NCBI GenBank assembly: GCA_023393375.1
Contig: JAEWLI010000185.1
Span: 1 to 20,946 of the forward strand
Reading direction: 5' to 3'
From: Bacteroidota bacterium
Lineage (GTDB): Bacteria > Bacteroidota > Bacteroidia > Cytophagales > Cyclobacteriaceae
DNA: 20,946 nt
The translations under genes and the position numbers were made by a program. The notes under the pieces are model-generated. The model was not told the DNA's origin. It ran no database searches and was given only the letters and a program-made list of their open reading frames with translations. This document shows positions 14,302 to 20,946 of this stretch, piece after piece; position 1 is the first letter of the stretch; each line of letters starts with the position of its first letter.

Positions 14302-15213
14302 ATGCAAAACATCACTTCTAAAAAACACACTTTGCGGAAAGCATTGGCACAAGCCGTGGTACGGGTGGGTGACCCCAACACAATTTTAGCTATCAAAGAT
14401 AGAAAAGTGCCAAAAGGTGATGTATTGGAGATGGCTAAAACCGCAGGATTATTTGCTGCCAAAAGAACCAGCGATATGATTCCTGATTGCCACCCACTAC
14501 CGATAGAGCATACGCAAATAAGTTTTGAAATTGATGGGTTGGAAATCAAAATATTGGCAGAGATCAGCACGGTATACAAAACCGGAGTAGAAGTAGAAGC
14601 CATGCATGCAGCATCGGTAGTGGCACTAACCATGTACGATATGCTAAAACCAATAGAAAAAGACATAACCATCGAACAGATAAAACTGCTTCACAAAAAA
14701 GGTGGAAAAAGCGATTTTAACAACAGCAGGGTGTCAGGCTTAAAGGCAGCAGTAATTGTTTGTTCCGATACTATTTCGAAAGGTTTGAAACAGGATGGTG
14801 CCGGTAAGGCCATTATTCAGAAACTAAAGGATTGTCAGGTAGAAGTAGCCGATTATGTGGTTATTCCCGATGAACTTGATATAATTCAGCAAAAGGTGAA
14901 ACAATTCTGTACAGATAAATTAAATCTGGTGGTACTTACTGGTGGAACCGGATTGTCGAAAAGAGATGTAACACCAGAAGCCATAGTGCCACTATTAGAT
15001 AAAAGGGTGCCGGGTATTGAGGAGACGATCAGAACATATGGACAAAGCCGCACCCCCTATGCGATGTTGTCAAGAAGTGTGGCCGGTTTTATTGGAGGCA
15101 CACTGGTTTTGGGGCTTCCAGGTTCAACACGTGGAGCTGAAGAATCCATGGATGCTATTTTCCCGGAAGTATTGCATACGTTTATGGTTGTAAGAGGAAA
15201 CCGACACGACTAA
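14302..15213 (+). CDS. moaCB: Bifunctional MoaC-MoaB fusion (Mo cofactor biosynthesis)
   Basis: Residues 1 to about 138 are MoaC, cyclic pyranopterin monophosphate synthase, which acts after MoaA. It has TLRKALAQAVV, DCHPLPI (62-68) and KTGVEVEAM (93-101), ending in KGGKSDF. Residues from about 147 to 303 are a MoaB/MogA-type molybdopterin adenylyltransferase: AAVIVCSDTISKG, VVLTGGTGLSKRDVTPEA (TGGTG at 213-217), and GLPGSTRGAEE. The linker is under ten residues. Fusing the second and the adenylation steps in one chain is a known arrangement in Bacteroidota. It is the last gene of the nir-mo operon and follows moaE by 11 bp. No intrinsic terminator is evident directly after it. Confidence 0.94.
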   Translation: MQNITSKKHTLRKALAQAVVRVGDPNTILAIKDRKVPKGDVLEMAKTAGLFAAKRTSDMIPDCHPLPIEHTQISFEIDGLEIKILAEISTVYKTGVEVEAMHAASVVALTMYDMLKPIEKDITIEQIKLLHKKGGKSDFNNSRVSGLKAAVIVCSDTISKGLKQDGAGKAIIQKLKDCQVEVADYVVIPDELDIIQQKVKQFCTDKLNLVVLTGGTGLSKRDVTPEAIVPLLDKRVPGIEETIRTYGQSRTPYAMLSRSVAGFIGGTLVLGLPGSTRGAEESMDAIFPEVLHTFMVVRGNRHD

Positions 15214-15333
15214 TTAATTAGGCGGTGACATGATAGCCGTCAAATTAAGCCGATTTGCGAATGACTAATTCTGAATAACGATTTGAAATCTACATTTCTA
15301 TTGCTTATCAATTGCTATTTCTTCACTTTGATG

Positions 15334-15485
15334 AAGCCCTGAAATGGACGTAATACTATTTGATTTCGCCCTTTCAGGACCTTTCAGGGCTTATTCCGGA
15401 ATATTTTTTAATCTCAAGGCTACACCCTGAGCTATTGATGACGCTCCTTTGGAGCTTAATTGATGGCTATAGGGCTTACAGACTA
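15334..15485. repeat. Compound palindromic interspersed element
   Basis: AAGCCCTGAAA (15334-15344) is the exact reverse complement of TTTCAGGGCTT (15382-15392). The right arm is preceded by a tandem CTTTCAGGAC/CTTTCAGGGC. A second hairpin, GCTCC-TTT-GGAGC, sits at 15443-15455, and the element ends with TTGATGGCTATAGGGCTTAC. I recall close relatives of this layout dispersed through many Bacteroidota genomes; the copy number here is unknown. Confidence 0.6.
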
Positions 15486-15599
15486 CCCCTCCCGGTTATT
15501 TCCATATAGCAGTAGAGCGTTTTAAGGCATTCCACACACACTGTATTATTATATTTATAATATTTCTTAAAATAGTAATTATAACAACCCTGATGTTGT

Positions 15600-15613
15600 A
15601 GTGAAATTTCACT
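15600..15613. repeat. 14-bp perfect palindrome
   Basis: AGTGAAATTTCACT is exactly self-complementary. It lies about 240 bp upstream of the exported-protein gene. It could be an operator or chance in AT-rich DNA. Confidence 0.25.
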
Positions 15614-15802
15614 TTTCAATATTATCCTATTGTTAATTTTTTGGGACCATCAATTTTCATTTTTATAAATAAGACCAACCAAACTTTCAAGTTTTAAAAT
15701 CTCTTATCAAAAAAGGCCATAATTTAGAATGATTTAACAATACCCTTTGTTATTAAACAATATTCTTATGCACACGTGAAACTTTTGTAAATTTAATAAG
15801 TA

Positions 15803-15810
15803 TATATTTG
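15803..15810 (+). promoter_or_regulatory. Candidate -7 element for the exported protein
   Basis: TATATTTG matches TAnnTTTG and is 43 bp before the ATG at 15854. The nearest TTTG (15784-15787) is only 15 bp upstream, shorter than the usual 17-21 bp. Confidence 0.5.
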
Positions 15811-15853
15811 CAGTAACAAAAACAAAATAAATAAAGAGTTTAACTAAAAGTAA

Positions 15854-16462
15854 ATGAAAATGAAAAAGGTAACAACAATTTTAAGTTTAGTGCTGGCAAT
15901 GCATTTTGCAGCATTCGCTTCCGGAACGGAAGAAAAATCTGGTACAGAAGAAAAGGTGAGGATTTCTCCCGTAGCCACCTCATCAATTTATCATCTGGAA
16001 TACTCCGGAAAAGAAAAGGGTACTGTAAAAATCGAATTTTATACCGAAAAGGGCAAATTGGTTTTTACGGATATTGTAAAAAACTCGGAAGGTTTCACCC
16101 GGTCTTACAGTTTTGAAAAGCTACCAGTTGGTAATTACACTATAAAAATAAAGGATATTGATGGTGTTGCAACTAAATTAGTAGCTTACAAACCTAAAGT
16201 GTCCTCAGAAATTTCAAAGGTTTTATTAAAACCAGACAGCGTAAGTGGAAAGTATGAACTAACCGTAATAGGTGGTGTTATCGATCCTGTCACTGTTCGC
16301 ATTATCGACGACAAAGCACAAGTATTATTAGAGGATTATATTTCAGTCAACTCCTCCTTTAAAAGGGTTTATGACCTGAACAAAGCTACTTCAAAGGAAT
16401 ATGTTTTTGAAGTAATCAGCAAAGGAAAAGTAGTTAGTAAAGCTTCTACTTATGATTTGTAA
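15854..16462 (+). CDS. Small exported protein with two related beta-rich modules
   Basis: I do not recognise a named family. The 202-residue protein begins with a clear signal peptide (MKMKKVTTILSLVLAMHFAA, cleavage likely after Ala22 in AFA-SG). It is followed by two tandem SGTEEK units (residues 23-34). The mature part has two similar modules: VKIEFYTEKGKLVFTDIV...FTRSYSFEKLPVGNYTIKI and VTVRIIDDKAQVLLEDYI...FKRVYDLNKATSKEYVFEV. Each looks like a beta-sandwich half resembling the C-terminal modules of Bacteroidota secreted proteins, but I see no clear type IX sorting signal. A periplasmic or surface location is inferred. It is a single-gene unit with a -7 element upstream and a strong terminator just after. 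Confidence 0.7.
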   Translation: MKMKKVTTILSLVLAMHFAAFASGTEEKSGTEEKVRISPVATSSIYHLEYSGKEKGTVKIEFYTEKGKLVFTDIVKNSEGFTRSYSFEKLPVGNYTIKIKDIDGVATKLVAYKPKVSSEISKVLLKPDSVSGKYELTVIGGVIDPVTVRIIDDKAQVLLEDYISVNSSFKRVYDLNKATSKEYVFEVISKGKVVSKASTYDL

Positions 16463-16486
16463 TCCAACCAACCATCAATTAATATG

Positions 16487-16526
16487 TAGCGGAGTGTATT
16501 CTAAAAAATACTCCGCTATTTTTTTT
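16487..16526 (+). terminator. Rho-independent terminator after the exported-protein gene
   Basis: TAGCGGAG (16487-16494) pairs with CTCCGCTA (16511-16518), with the stem extended by three further pairs, and is followed by eight T residues (16519-16526). It lies 25 bp after the stop at 16462. The convergent gene ends at 16525, so the T-run reaches into that gene's stop codon. There is no T-run for the other direction. Confidence 0.85.
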
Positions 16527-17022
16527 AGAAAGCAAACCGAATTGTAGCTGCAGCATCAAAAAAATTAGGACCAGGATTTATCATATCAAAAAATGGTTTG
16601 ATGTCCAGTCCCAAAGTAAGTGGAGCCGTTTCAAATACATATTCAAAACCAAATATCCCATCAATCCCTACAGTAGTAACAGCATTTTCATAAATTTGTC
16701 CATCAGGATCTTTCAATTTACCAGCTGGATACCTGGCCAAATGCCCTCCCATCCCTAATATCCAACTAAACCTTTTTGCATTAAAAGGTTTAAAATGGGC
16801 TTCATATAATACAGTTCCTATTACTCCATTAAATTTTGATTGACCGATCAGCTCTAAAGCTGAAACAGGGCTGGCAAAATATTTAAATGAAAATCCGGGA
16901 TATACACCCAGCCTCACCCCTATTCCCGTCTTATACATATTTGGTTGATCTTGCGATTGACCATTTATTACTAAAAAGCACATCATCAAAACCCACAAAA
17001 AAAATGTTTTTCTCATAGACAT
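16525..17022 (-). CDS. Exported outer-membrane beta-barrel-like protein
   Basis: The 165-residue protein starts with a signal peptide (MSMRKTFFLWVLMMCFLVIN, cleavage likely after GQS). The mature part is made of short alternating strands with aromatic residues: IGVRLGVYPGFSFKYF, ALELIGQSKF, TVLYEAHFKPF, FSWILGMGGHLARY, VGIDGIFGFEYVF and LTLGLDIKPFF. It ends in AAATIRFAF, a terminal Phe typical of outer-membrane barrels recognised by BAM. The size fits an eight-stranded OmpA/OmpX-like barrel of unknown role. Related short proteins are common in Bacteroidota. The gene converges on the exported protein at 15854 and shares the terminator stem region. No -7 element is obvious upstream. Confidence 0.7.
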   Translation of the reverse strand: MSMRKTFFLWVLMMCFLVINGQSQDQPNMYKTGIGVRLGVYPGFSFKYFASPVSALELIGQSKFNGVIGTVLYEAHFKPFNAKRFSWILGMGGHLARYPAGKLKDPDGQIYENAVTTVGIDGIFGFEYVFETAPLTLGLDIKPFFDMINPGPNFFDAAATIRFAF

Positions 17023-17279
17023 ATGTTTATTTCGGAAAGTTAACTTAGATCATCCCGGTTTGTTTTTATTCCCAATTATTCTGGCAGGTTTATAATGCAT
17101 GTAGTAATACCGTGATATCCGTTTATTTTTTAAATTATAACAATGGCTATATTGGAAATTGATTAATTTCATATGGTATAAAAATTTGTTTCATTCCCAA
17201 CTTCTTAAAAGAGTAAAAATTACACTCTTAATTAAATATAGTAATATCTTACATGTTTTATATTTTGGGTGCTAAAAAC
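17023..17279. other. AT-rich intergenic region between divergent genes
   Basis: This stretch separates the outer-membrane-like gene (minus) from the histidine kinase (plus). No reading frame, hairpin with a T-run, or repeat could be supported. With the leader of the kinase gene the gene-free span is about 375 bp. Confidence 0.4.
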
Positions 17280-17310
17280 TTTGAAAGCAATAATATAGGT
17301 GCTATATTTG
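17280..17310 (+). promoter_or_regulatory. Near-consensus Bacteroidota promoter for the histidine kinase
   Basis: TTTG at 17280-17283, a 19-bp spacer, then TATATTTG at 17303-17310: both the -33 and -7 elements of the Bacteroidota primary sigma factor at the expected distance. Transcription should start near 17317. This places the GTG at 17299 inside the promoter and supports translation from the ATG at 17398, with a leader of about 80 bp. Confidence 0.7.
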
Positions 17311-17397
17311 ATTCGATTAATCAATCAAAGACCAAAATTTTCAAAAAAATGTAGTGCAGGCTATTTTCAAAGTGTCATTTTATTTTACTTAAATTGC

Positions 17398-18744
17398 ATG
17401 ATAAATTTATTCAAGCCCCGGACCTGGAGTAGATATTATAATGATACCTCAGAAATAATTCCTGCAAAGCTTGAGACCACATACAAGAGAGATCTCTTGC
17501 TCTCCCAATTAACCATGATAGCATTGCTATTCACTGTGGTTCACCTCATTTTGGACCTTATTAAGAGCCCATTTATCACTGCTGTTTTGGATATGATCAT
17601 CATTATCGTTTTTTTTGTCACCTATCGTGCCAATGAAGCGGGAAAAAATGCTTTTGCCAAAATATTTCTGGCTATCAGTATGAATTTGATGCTCTTTATT
17701 TATGCCAATATTATTCCTAAAGAAAACGGACTCAACTTTTTATTTATCCCATTGGTCAGTCTTTACTTTGTGATTTTTAAATCTCAGGAATATTTAAAAA
17801 GATTAATGATGGTTGCGCTGACCATTGGTATTTTTTTGATATTGGAAATAACCAATTACAACCTACTGAATAATGTAAATAAAATACAAGAGATTGATAC
17901 GCTGTCATATGCCCTTAATTTTATTTCTTCAATTATCATTTTGTCTATTTCATTTAATTTTTTGATCCAATCCAACCATAAAGCTGAAGAAAAGCTCACT
18001 CGCCAATCGCTGAAAATATTGGAACAGAATCATGATCTGGAAAAAACCAACCGGGAACTGGACCTGTTTGTTTACAGATCTTCTCATGACATAAAAGCAC
18101 CTCTGGCATCAATTCAAGGATTGGTGAACCTTATGAAAATGGAAGGCGGTCTTACTGAAAACCAAAATGAATACATCATAAAAATCCAGGATCGTGTGAG
18201 TAAACTGGAAACGTTTATCTCTGAAATAACAAAATATTCCAGAAATGTACGACTTGAATTGCAACTGGAACCGATTGATATTGGTGTTTTAATTCAGGAA
18301 GTAATCATCAGCCATCGTTATTTCAAATCAGCGGACAGCATAAAAACTATAGTTGATGATCAAATCAACCAGCCTATTATGGTGGATAAAAGCCGGTTAC
18401 TGACCATTGTTAACAACCTGTATTCCAATGCTATTAAATATCACGACCCATACCAGGCCGATCCTGCAATTTGGATCACATTTAGTTATGAAAAAGATCA
18501 ATTTCATATGAAAATAGCTGATAACGGGCCTGGAATACCTCCTGAAGTACAAACCAGGATATTTGATATGTTCTATAGGGGAAATGAGGCTTCTGATGGT
18601 TCTGGCTTAGGTTTATTTATTGCAAAGGAGGTTATTGAGAAGCTTCATGGTCATATATCTGTTGCATCGAACAAACCAAAAGGAACTGTATTTACACTTA
18701 ATTTTCCAGCAACTCTTGCTGACGAACCACCCACGAAAATATAA
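17398..18744 (+). CDS. Membrane sensor histidine kinase
   Basis: I start at the ATG at 17398 (MINLFKPRTWSRYYND) because the promoter lies across the upstream GTG at 17299; the longer form would add 33 poorly structured residues. The protein has about six hydrophobic segments over residues 35-195 (for example LTMIALLFTVVHLILDL and ISSIIILSISFNFLIQ). A short coiled coil follows (KILEQNHDLEKTNREL), then a HisKA domain with the phospho-acceptor H230 in RSSHDIKAPLASIQG. The HATPase_c domain has the N-box IVNNLYSNAIKYH, the G1 box ADNGPGIP, the F-region IFDMFYRG, and the G2 box GSGLGLFIA. No response regulator is adjacent. The sensor is the multi-TM region, whose ligand is unknown. It autophosphorylates and signals to a partner not in the window. 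Confidence 0.9.
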   Translation: MINLFKPRTWSRYYNDTSEIIPAKLETTYKRDLLLSQLTMIALLFTVVHLILDLIKSPFITAVLDMIIIIVFFVTYRANEAGKNAFAKIFLAISMNLMLFIYANIIPKENGLNFLFIPLVSLYFVIFKSQEYLKRLMMVALTIGIFLILEITNYNLLNNVNKIQEIDTLSYALNFISSIIILSISFNFLIQSNHKAEEKLTRQSLKILEQNHDLEKTNRELDLFVYRSSHDIKAPLASIQGLVNLMKMEGGLTENQNEYIIKIQDRVSKLETFISEITKYSRNVRLELQLEPIDIGVLIQEVIISHRYFKSADSIKTIVDDQINQPIMVDKSRLLTIVNNLYSNAIKYHDPYQADPAIWITFSYEKDQFHMKIADNGPGIPPEVQTRIFDMFYRGNEASDGSGLGLFIAKEVIEKLHGHISVASNKPKGTVFTLNFPATLADEPPTKI

Positions 18745-18864
18745 TTCAATTTTATTGCGGTATAATAAAATTAATTGTTGATTTTTACTGTTCAACCGAC
18801 ATTGGAACTATTTATAAACATCAAATTAACTGCATCTATTCAAGTATAATTTGAATTTTATTAA

Positions 18865-18872
18865 TATATTTG
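18865..18872 (+). promoter_or_regulatory. Candidate -7 element for the P-type ATPase gene
   Basis: TATATTTG matches TAnnTTTG, 87 bp before the ATG at 18960. The only nearby TTTG (18850-18853) is 11 bp upstream, too close for a standard -33 element. Confidence 0.4.
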
Positions 18873-18959
18873 TACACAATTTTTTATCTATGCAGGGTGA
18901 AATATAAAAAGCCCCTGATTTGATCAATATAATATACTATTCAACGATTGGATCTTAAA

Positions 18960-20946
18960 ATGAAACATACTGAGGATGTTGAAAAAATTCTCAATGACCT
19001 GAAATCTTCTAAAGAGCTCGGCTTGGCATCGGCTGAAGCTACTCTTCGGCTAAAAACATATGGTTTAAACGAGTTAGAGGAGAAAAAAAAGAAAAGTCCG
19101 TGGAAAATGTTGTTCGAACAATTTCAGGAAACCATGGTGGTGATTCTGATTGTAGCAGCCATTATTTCCGCATTTCTCGGTAAAGAGACAGAAACAATAG
19201 CAATTATTGCCATAGTGATTTTATTCGCTGTATTAGGTGCCATTCAGGAATACCGTGCTGAAAAAGCGATGGCAGCCTTAAAAAAATTGTCGGTACCCAA
19301 TATCAAAACCATCAGAGATGGTATCATTCAGGAAACACCTTCCAACCTTCTTGTACCAGGTGATATAGTTTTATTGGAGTCTGGAAACATTGTTCCCTGC
19401 GATGCCAGGATAGTTGAATCTGCAAACCTAAAGATAAATGAATCACCATTGACCGGTGAAACAGAAGCCGTAGAAAAGAATTCAAAAACAATTGCCCATT
19501 CAAGTGCACCATTGGGAGACCGGTTTAATATGGCTTATATGGGTACGACCATAGTATACGGACGGGGCAAAGCAATTGTGGTAGGTACGGGCATGAAAAC
19601 TGAATTGGGCAAGATTGCCGGCATGATTCAGGATATGAAGTCGGAAAAAACTCCTTTACAAAAGCGCCTCGACCAATTGGGAAAGTGGTTGGCATTGGCA
19701 GGAGGTTTGTCTGCATTACTGGTTTTTATTATTGGTGTATTGAAAGGGCAATCCTTTACTGACATGTTCCTGGTAGGCATCAGTGTGGCTGTAGCGGTGG
19801 TTCCGGAAGGTTTGCCAGCCGTAGTCACAATAACACTGGCGTTGGGATCACAAAAAATGCTGAAAAGAAATGCTTTGATCAGAAAATTGCCTGCCGTGGA
19901 AACCCTTGGATCGGTTACAGTAATTTGTTCTGATAAAACAGGTACACTGACAGAAAATAAAATGACCGTAATCTCTTTGGAGACGGGAACCAATAAATTA
20001 AGTTTTCCTGCCAAGGACCACAATTATCCAGAAGATATTAGATTTAGTCTGTTGATTGGAGCGTTGTGCAGTGATGCTCAGATTCAGAACCAGGAAGGGC
20101 AACAAGTGGTGATCGGGGAGCCTACCGAAACTGCAATTGTAGAGGCAGCACTTAAGGCCGGGTTAAAGAAAAATGAATTAGAGGCTGATTTGCCCAGAGT
20201 TCATGAAATCCCTTTTGAATCATTAAGAAAACGGATGAGTACCATTCACCGTCTGACAGAAAATAGTAGCACGTTTTCTTCCTATTTGCAGGAAATAAAA
20301 TCCCCTTATGTGGTGCTGACCAAAGGAGCTGTTGACAATCTGTTATACATCAGTTCTCATATCCATACCAAAAATGGCATTGAAGAATTAACTCCGGAAT
20401 GGGAATCACGCATTAGAATGGTCCATGATGAAATGGCAAAAGAAGGCGTGAGAGTACTTGGCGTTGCTTATAAGGGACTGGAATTATTACCTGATTCTGG
20501 TATTACAAAAGATCTGGAAAAAGGATTAATATTTTCCGGGATCATCGGGCTTCAGGACCCTCCCCGACCCGAGGTTGCTCTCGCAGTAGCAAAATGTAAA
20601 TCGGCTGGCATCCGGCCTGTGATGATCACCGGGGACTACCCCTTAACAGCCATCTCAATTGCCAAAAGATTGGGTATTTCCGATGCCGGAGGATTTATCA
20701 CCAGCGAGAACATTGATCGCATGATGCAGGCAGATCTGGAAAAATATGTAAACAGTGTAAATATTTTTGCAAGGATTGCCCCTCAGGATAAACTCAAAAT
20801 TGTAACCACACTTCAAAATCAAGGTGAAATAGTTGCGATGACAGGTGATGGGGTCAATGATTCCCCGGCACTCAAAAAAGCAAATATTGGCGTGGCCATG
20901 GGCATCACTGGTTCCGATGTATCAAAAGAATCATCAGATATGGTAT
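18960..20946 (+). CDS. Calcium-type (P2) cation-transporting P-type ATPase, truncated by the window edge
   Basis: The frame is open from the ATG at 18960 to the last base (662 codons seen; the family is about 850-950 residues), so the final transmembrane segments are outside. An N-terminal cation-ATPase domain (AEATLRLKTYGLNELEEKKK) leads into TM1-2, the actuator domain with NESPLTGETE, and TM4 with VAVAVVPEGLPAVVTITLAL, whose PEGLP motif is typical of Ca2+ pumps. The phosphorylation site is D325 in DKTGTLTENKM. The nucleotide domain has KGAVDNL, and the hinge is MTGDGVNDSPALKKA with GVAMGITGSDVSKESSDMV at the edge. It is probably an inner-membrane Ca2+ exporter, though Mg2+ or other cations are possible without TM5-6 in view. 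It is the same strand as the histidine kinase, but the 215-bp gap with its own -7 element suggests a separate unit. Confidence 0.93.
   Translation, partial: MKHTEDVEKILNDLKSSKELGLASAEATLRLKTYGLNELEEKKKKSPWKMLFEQFQETMVVILIVAAIISAFLGKETETIAIIAIVILFAVLGAIQEYRAEKAMAALKKLSVPNIKTIRDGIIQETPSNLLVPGDIVLLESGNIVPCDARIVESANLKINESPLTGETEAVEKNSKTIAHSSAPLGDRFNMAYMGTTIVYGRGKAIVVGTGMKTELGKIAGMIQDMKSEKTPLQKRLDQLGKWLALAGGLSALLVFIIGVLKGQSFTDMFLVGISVAVAVVPEGLPAVVTITLALGSQKMLKRNALIRKLPAVETLGSVTVICSDKTGTLTENKMTVISLETGTNKLSFPAKDHNYPEDIRFSLLIGALCSDAQIQNQEGQQVVIGEPTETAIVEAALKAGLKKNELEADLPRVHEIPFESLRKRMSTIHRLTENSSTFSSYLQEIKSPYVVLTKGAVDNLLYISSHIHTKNGIEELTPEWESRIRMVHDEMAKEGVRVLGVAYKGLELLPDSGITKDLEKGLIFSGIIGLQDPPRPEVALAVAKCKSAGIRPVMITGDYPLTAISIAKRLGISDAGGFITSENIDRMMQADLEKYVNSVNIFARIAPQDKLKIVTTLQNQGEIVAMTGDGVNDSPALKKANIGVAMGITGSDVSKESSDMV

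Larger units (their letters stand above)
15214..15853. other. Gene-free region with a palindromic repeat element and promoter of the next gene
   Basis: No credible gene is seen in these 640 bp. The left and middle part holds a compound palindromic element (15334-15485). A 14-bp perfect palindrome lies at 15600-15613, and the right end carries the promoter and A-rich leader of the exported protein at 15854. I see no strong terminator for the operon that ends at 15213. Confidence 0.55.

Noticed and set aside
14181..14672. 163-codon minus-strand frame over moaE and moaCB
   Set aside because: It is antisense to two genes with full family motifs and contains no recognisable domain of its own.

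Overview
The window looks like chromosomal DNA of a Bacteroidota bacterium, probably Cytophagales-like. The DNA is AT-rich and most genes lack a Shine-Dalgarno sequence. Several upstream regions carry the Bacteroidota -7 promoter element TAnnTTTG. There is a MoaC-MoaB fusion of the kind found in this phylum, and the gene-free gaps hold short palindromic and interspersed repeats of a type I recall from Bacteroidota genomes. These assignments rest on reading the sequence and on memory of the families; no search was run.

Layout. 1-1000: repeat debris, then a REP-associated tyrosine transposase (RAYT, IS200-like) gene on the minus strand. It is broken by one TGA codon at residue 19 and carries a 29-bp near-perfect palindrome read in frame inside its coding sequence. 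1094-2492: a TonB-C-terminal-domain exported protein and a GNAT acetyltransferase, both minus. 2612-4459: a PlsC/PlsB-like acyltransferase and a two-TM hypothetical protein, plus strand. 4460-5168: about 700 bp without a gene, packed with small repeats.

5169-15213 is the functional core. On the minus strand lies cobA (uroporphyrinogen-III methyltransferase, the first step to siroheme). Divergent from it is a tightly packed plus-strand run: nirB, nirD, moaA, moeA, a TauE/SafE permease, mobA, moaD, a moeB-rhodanese fusion, moaE and a moaC-moaB fusion. The gaps are 3-42 bp and several genes overlap, so this is almost certainly one operon of about 9.2 kb. CobA supplies the siroheme precursor for NirB. 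NirBD reduces nitrite to ammonium with NADH. The other enzymes make molybdopterin and insert molybdenum, and mobA points to a guanylated (bis-MGD) cofactor such as a nitrate reductase would use. No nitrate reductase or nitrate transporter gene is in the window, so the molybdoenzyme that uses this cofactor must be elsewhere or lost. A 16-bp inverted repeat, TACGTA-N4-TACGTA, lies between cobA and nirB and is a plausible shared operator.

15214-15853 holds a compound palindromic element. After it come a small exported two-module protein with a good intrinsic terminator, a convergent outer-membrane-barrel-like protein, an orphan membrane histidine kinase with a near-consensus Bacteroidota promoter (TTTG-N19-TATATTTG), and a type II P-type (Ca2+-like) ATPase that runs off the right edge.

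No tRNA, rRNA, CRISPR array or intact insertion sequence was seen. I did not find a clearly new defence or other multi-gene system. The most unusual signals are the palindrome embedded in the RAYT reading frame, the permease inside the nitrite/Moco operon, the zinc-less MoeB-rhodanese and the cobA/nirB inverted repeat.
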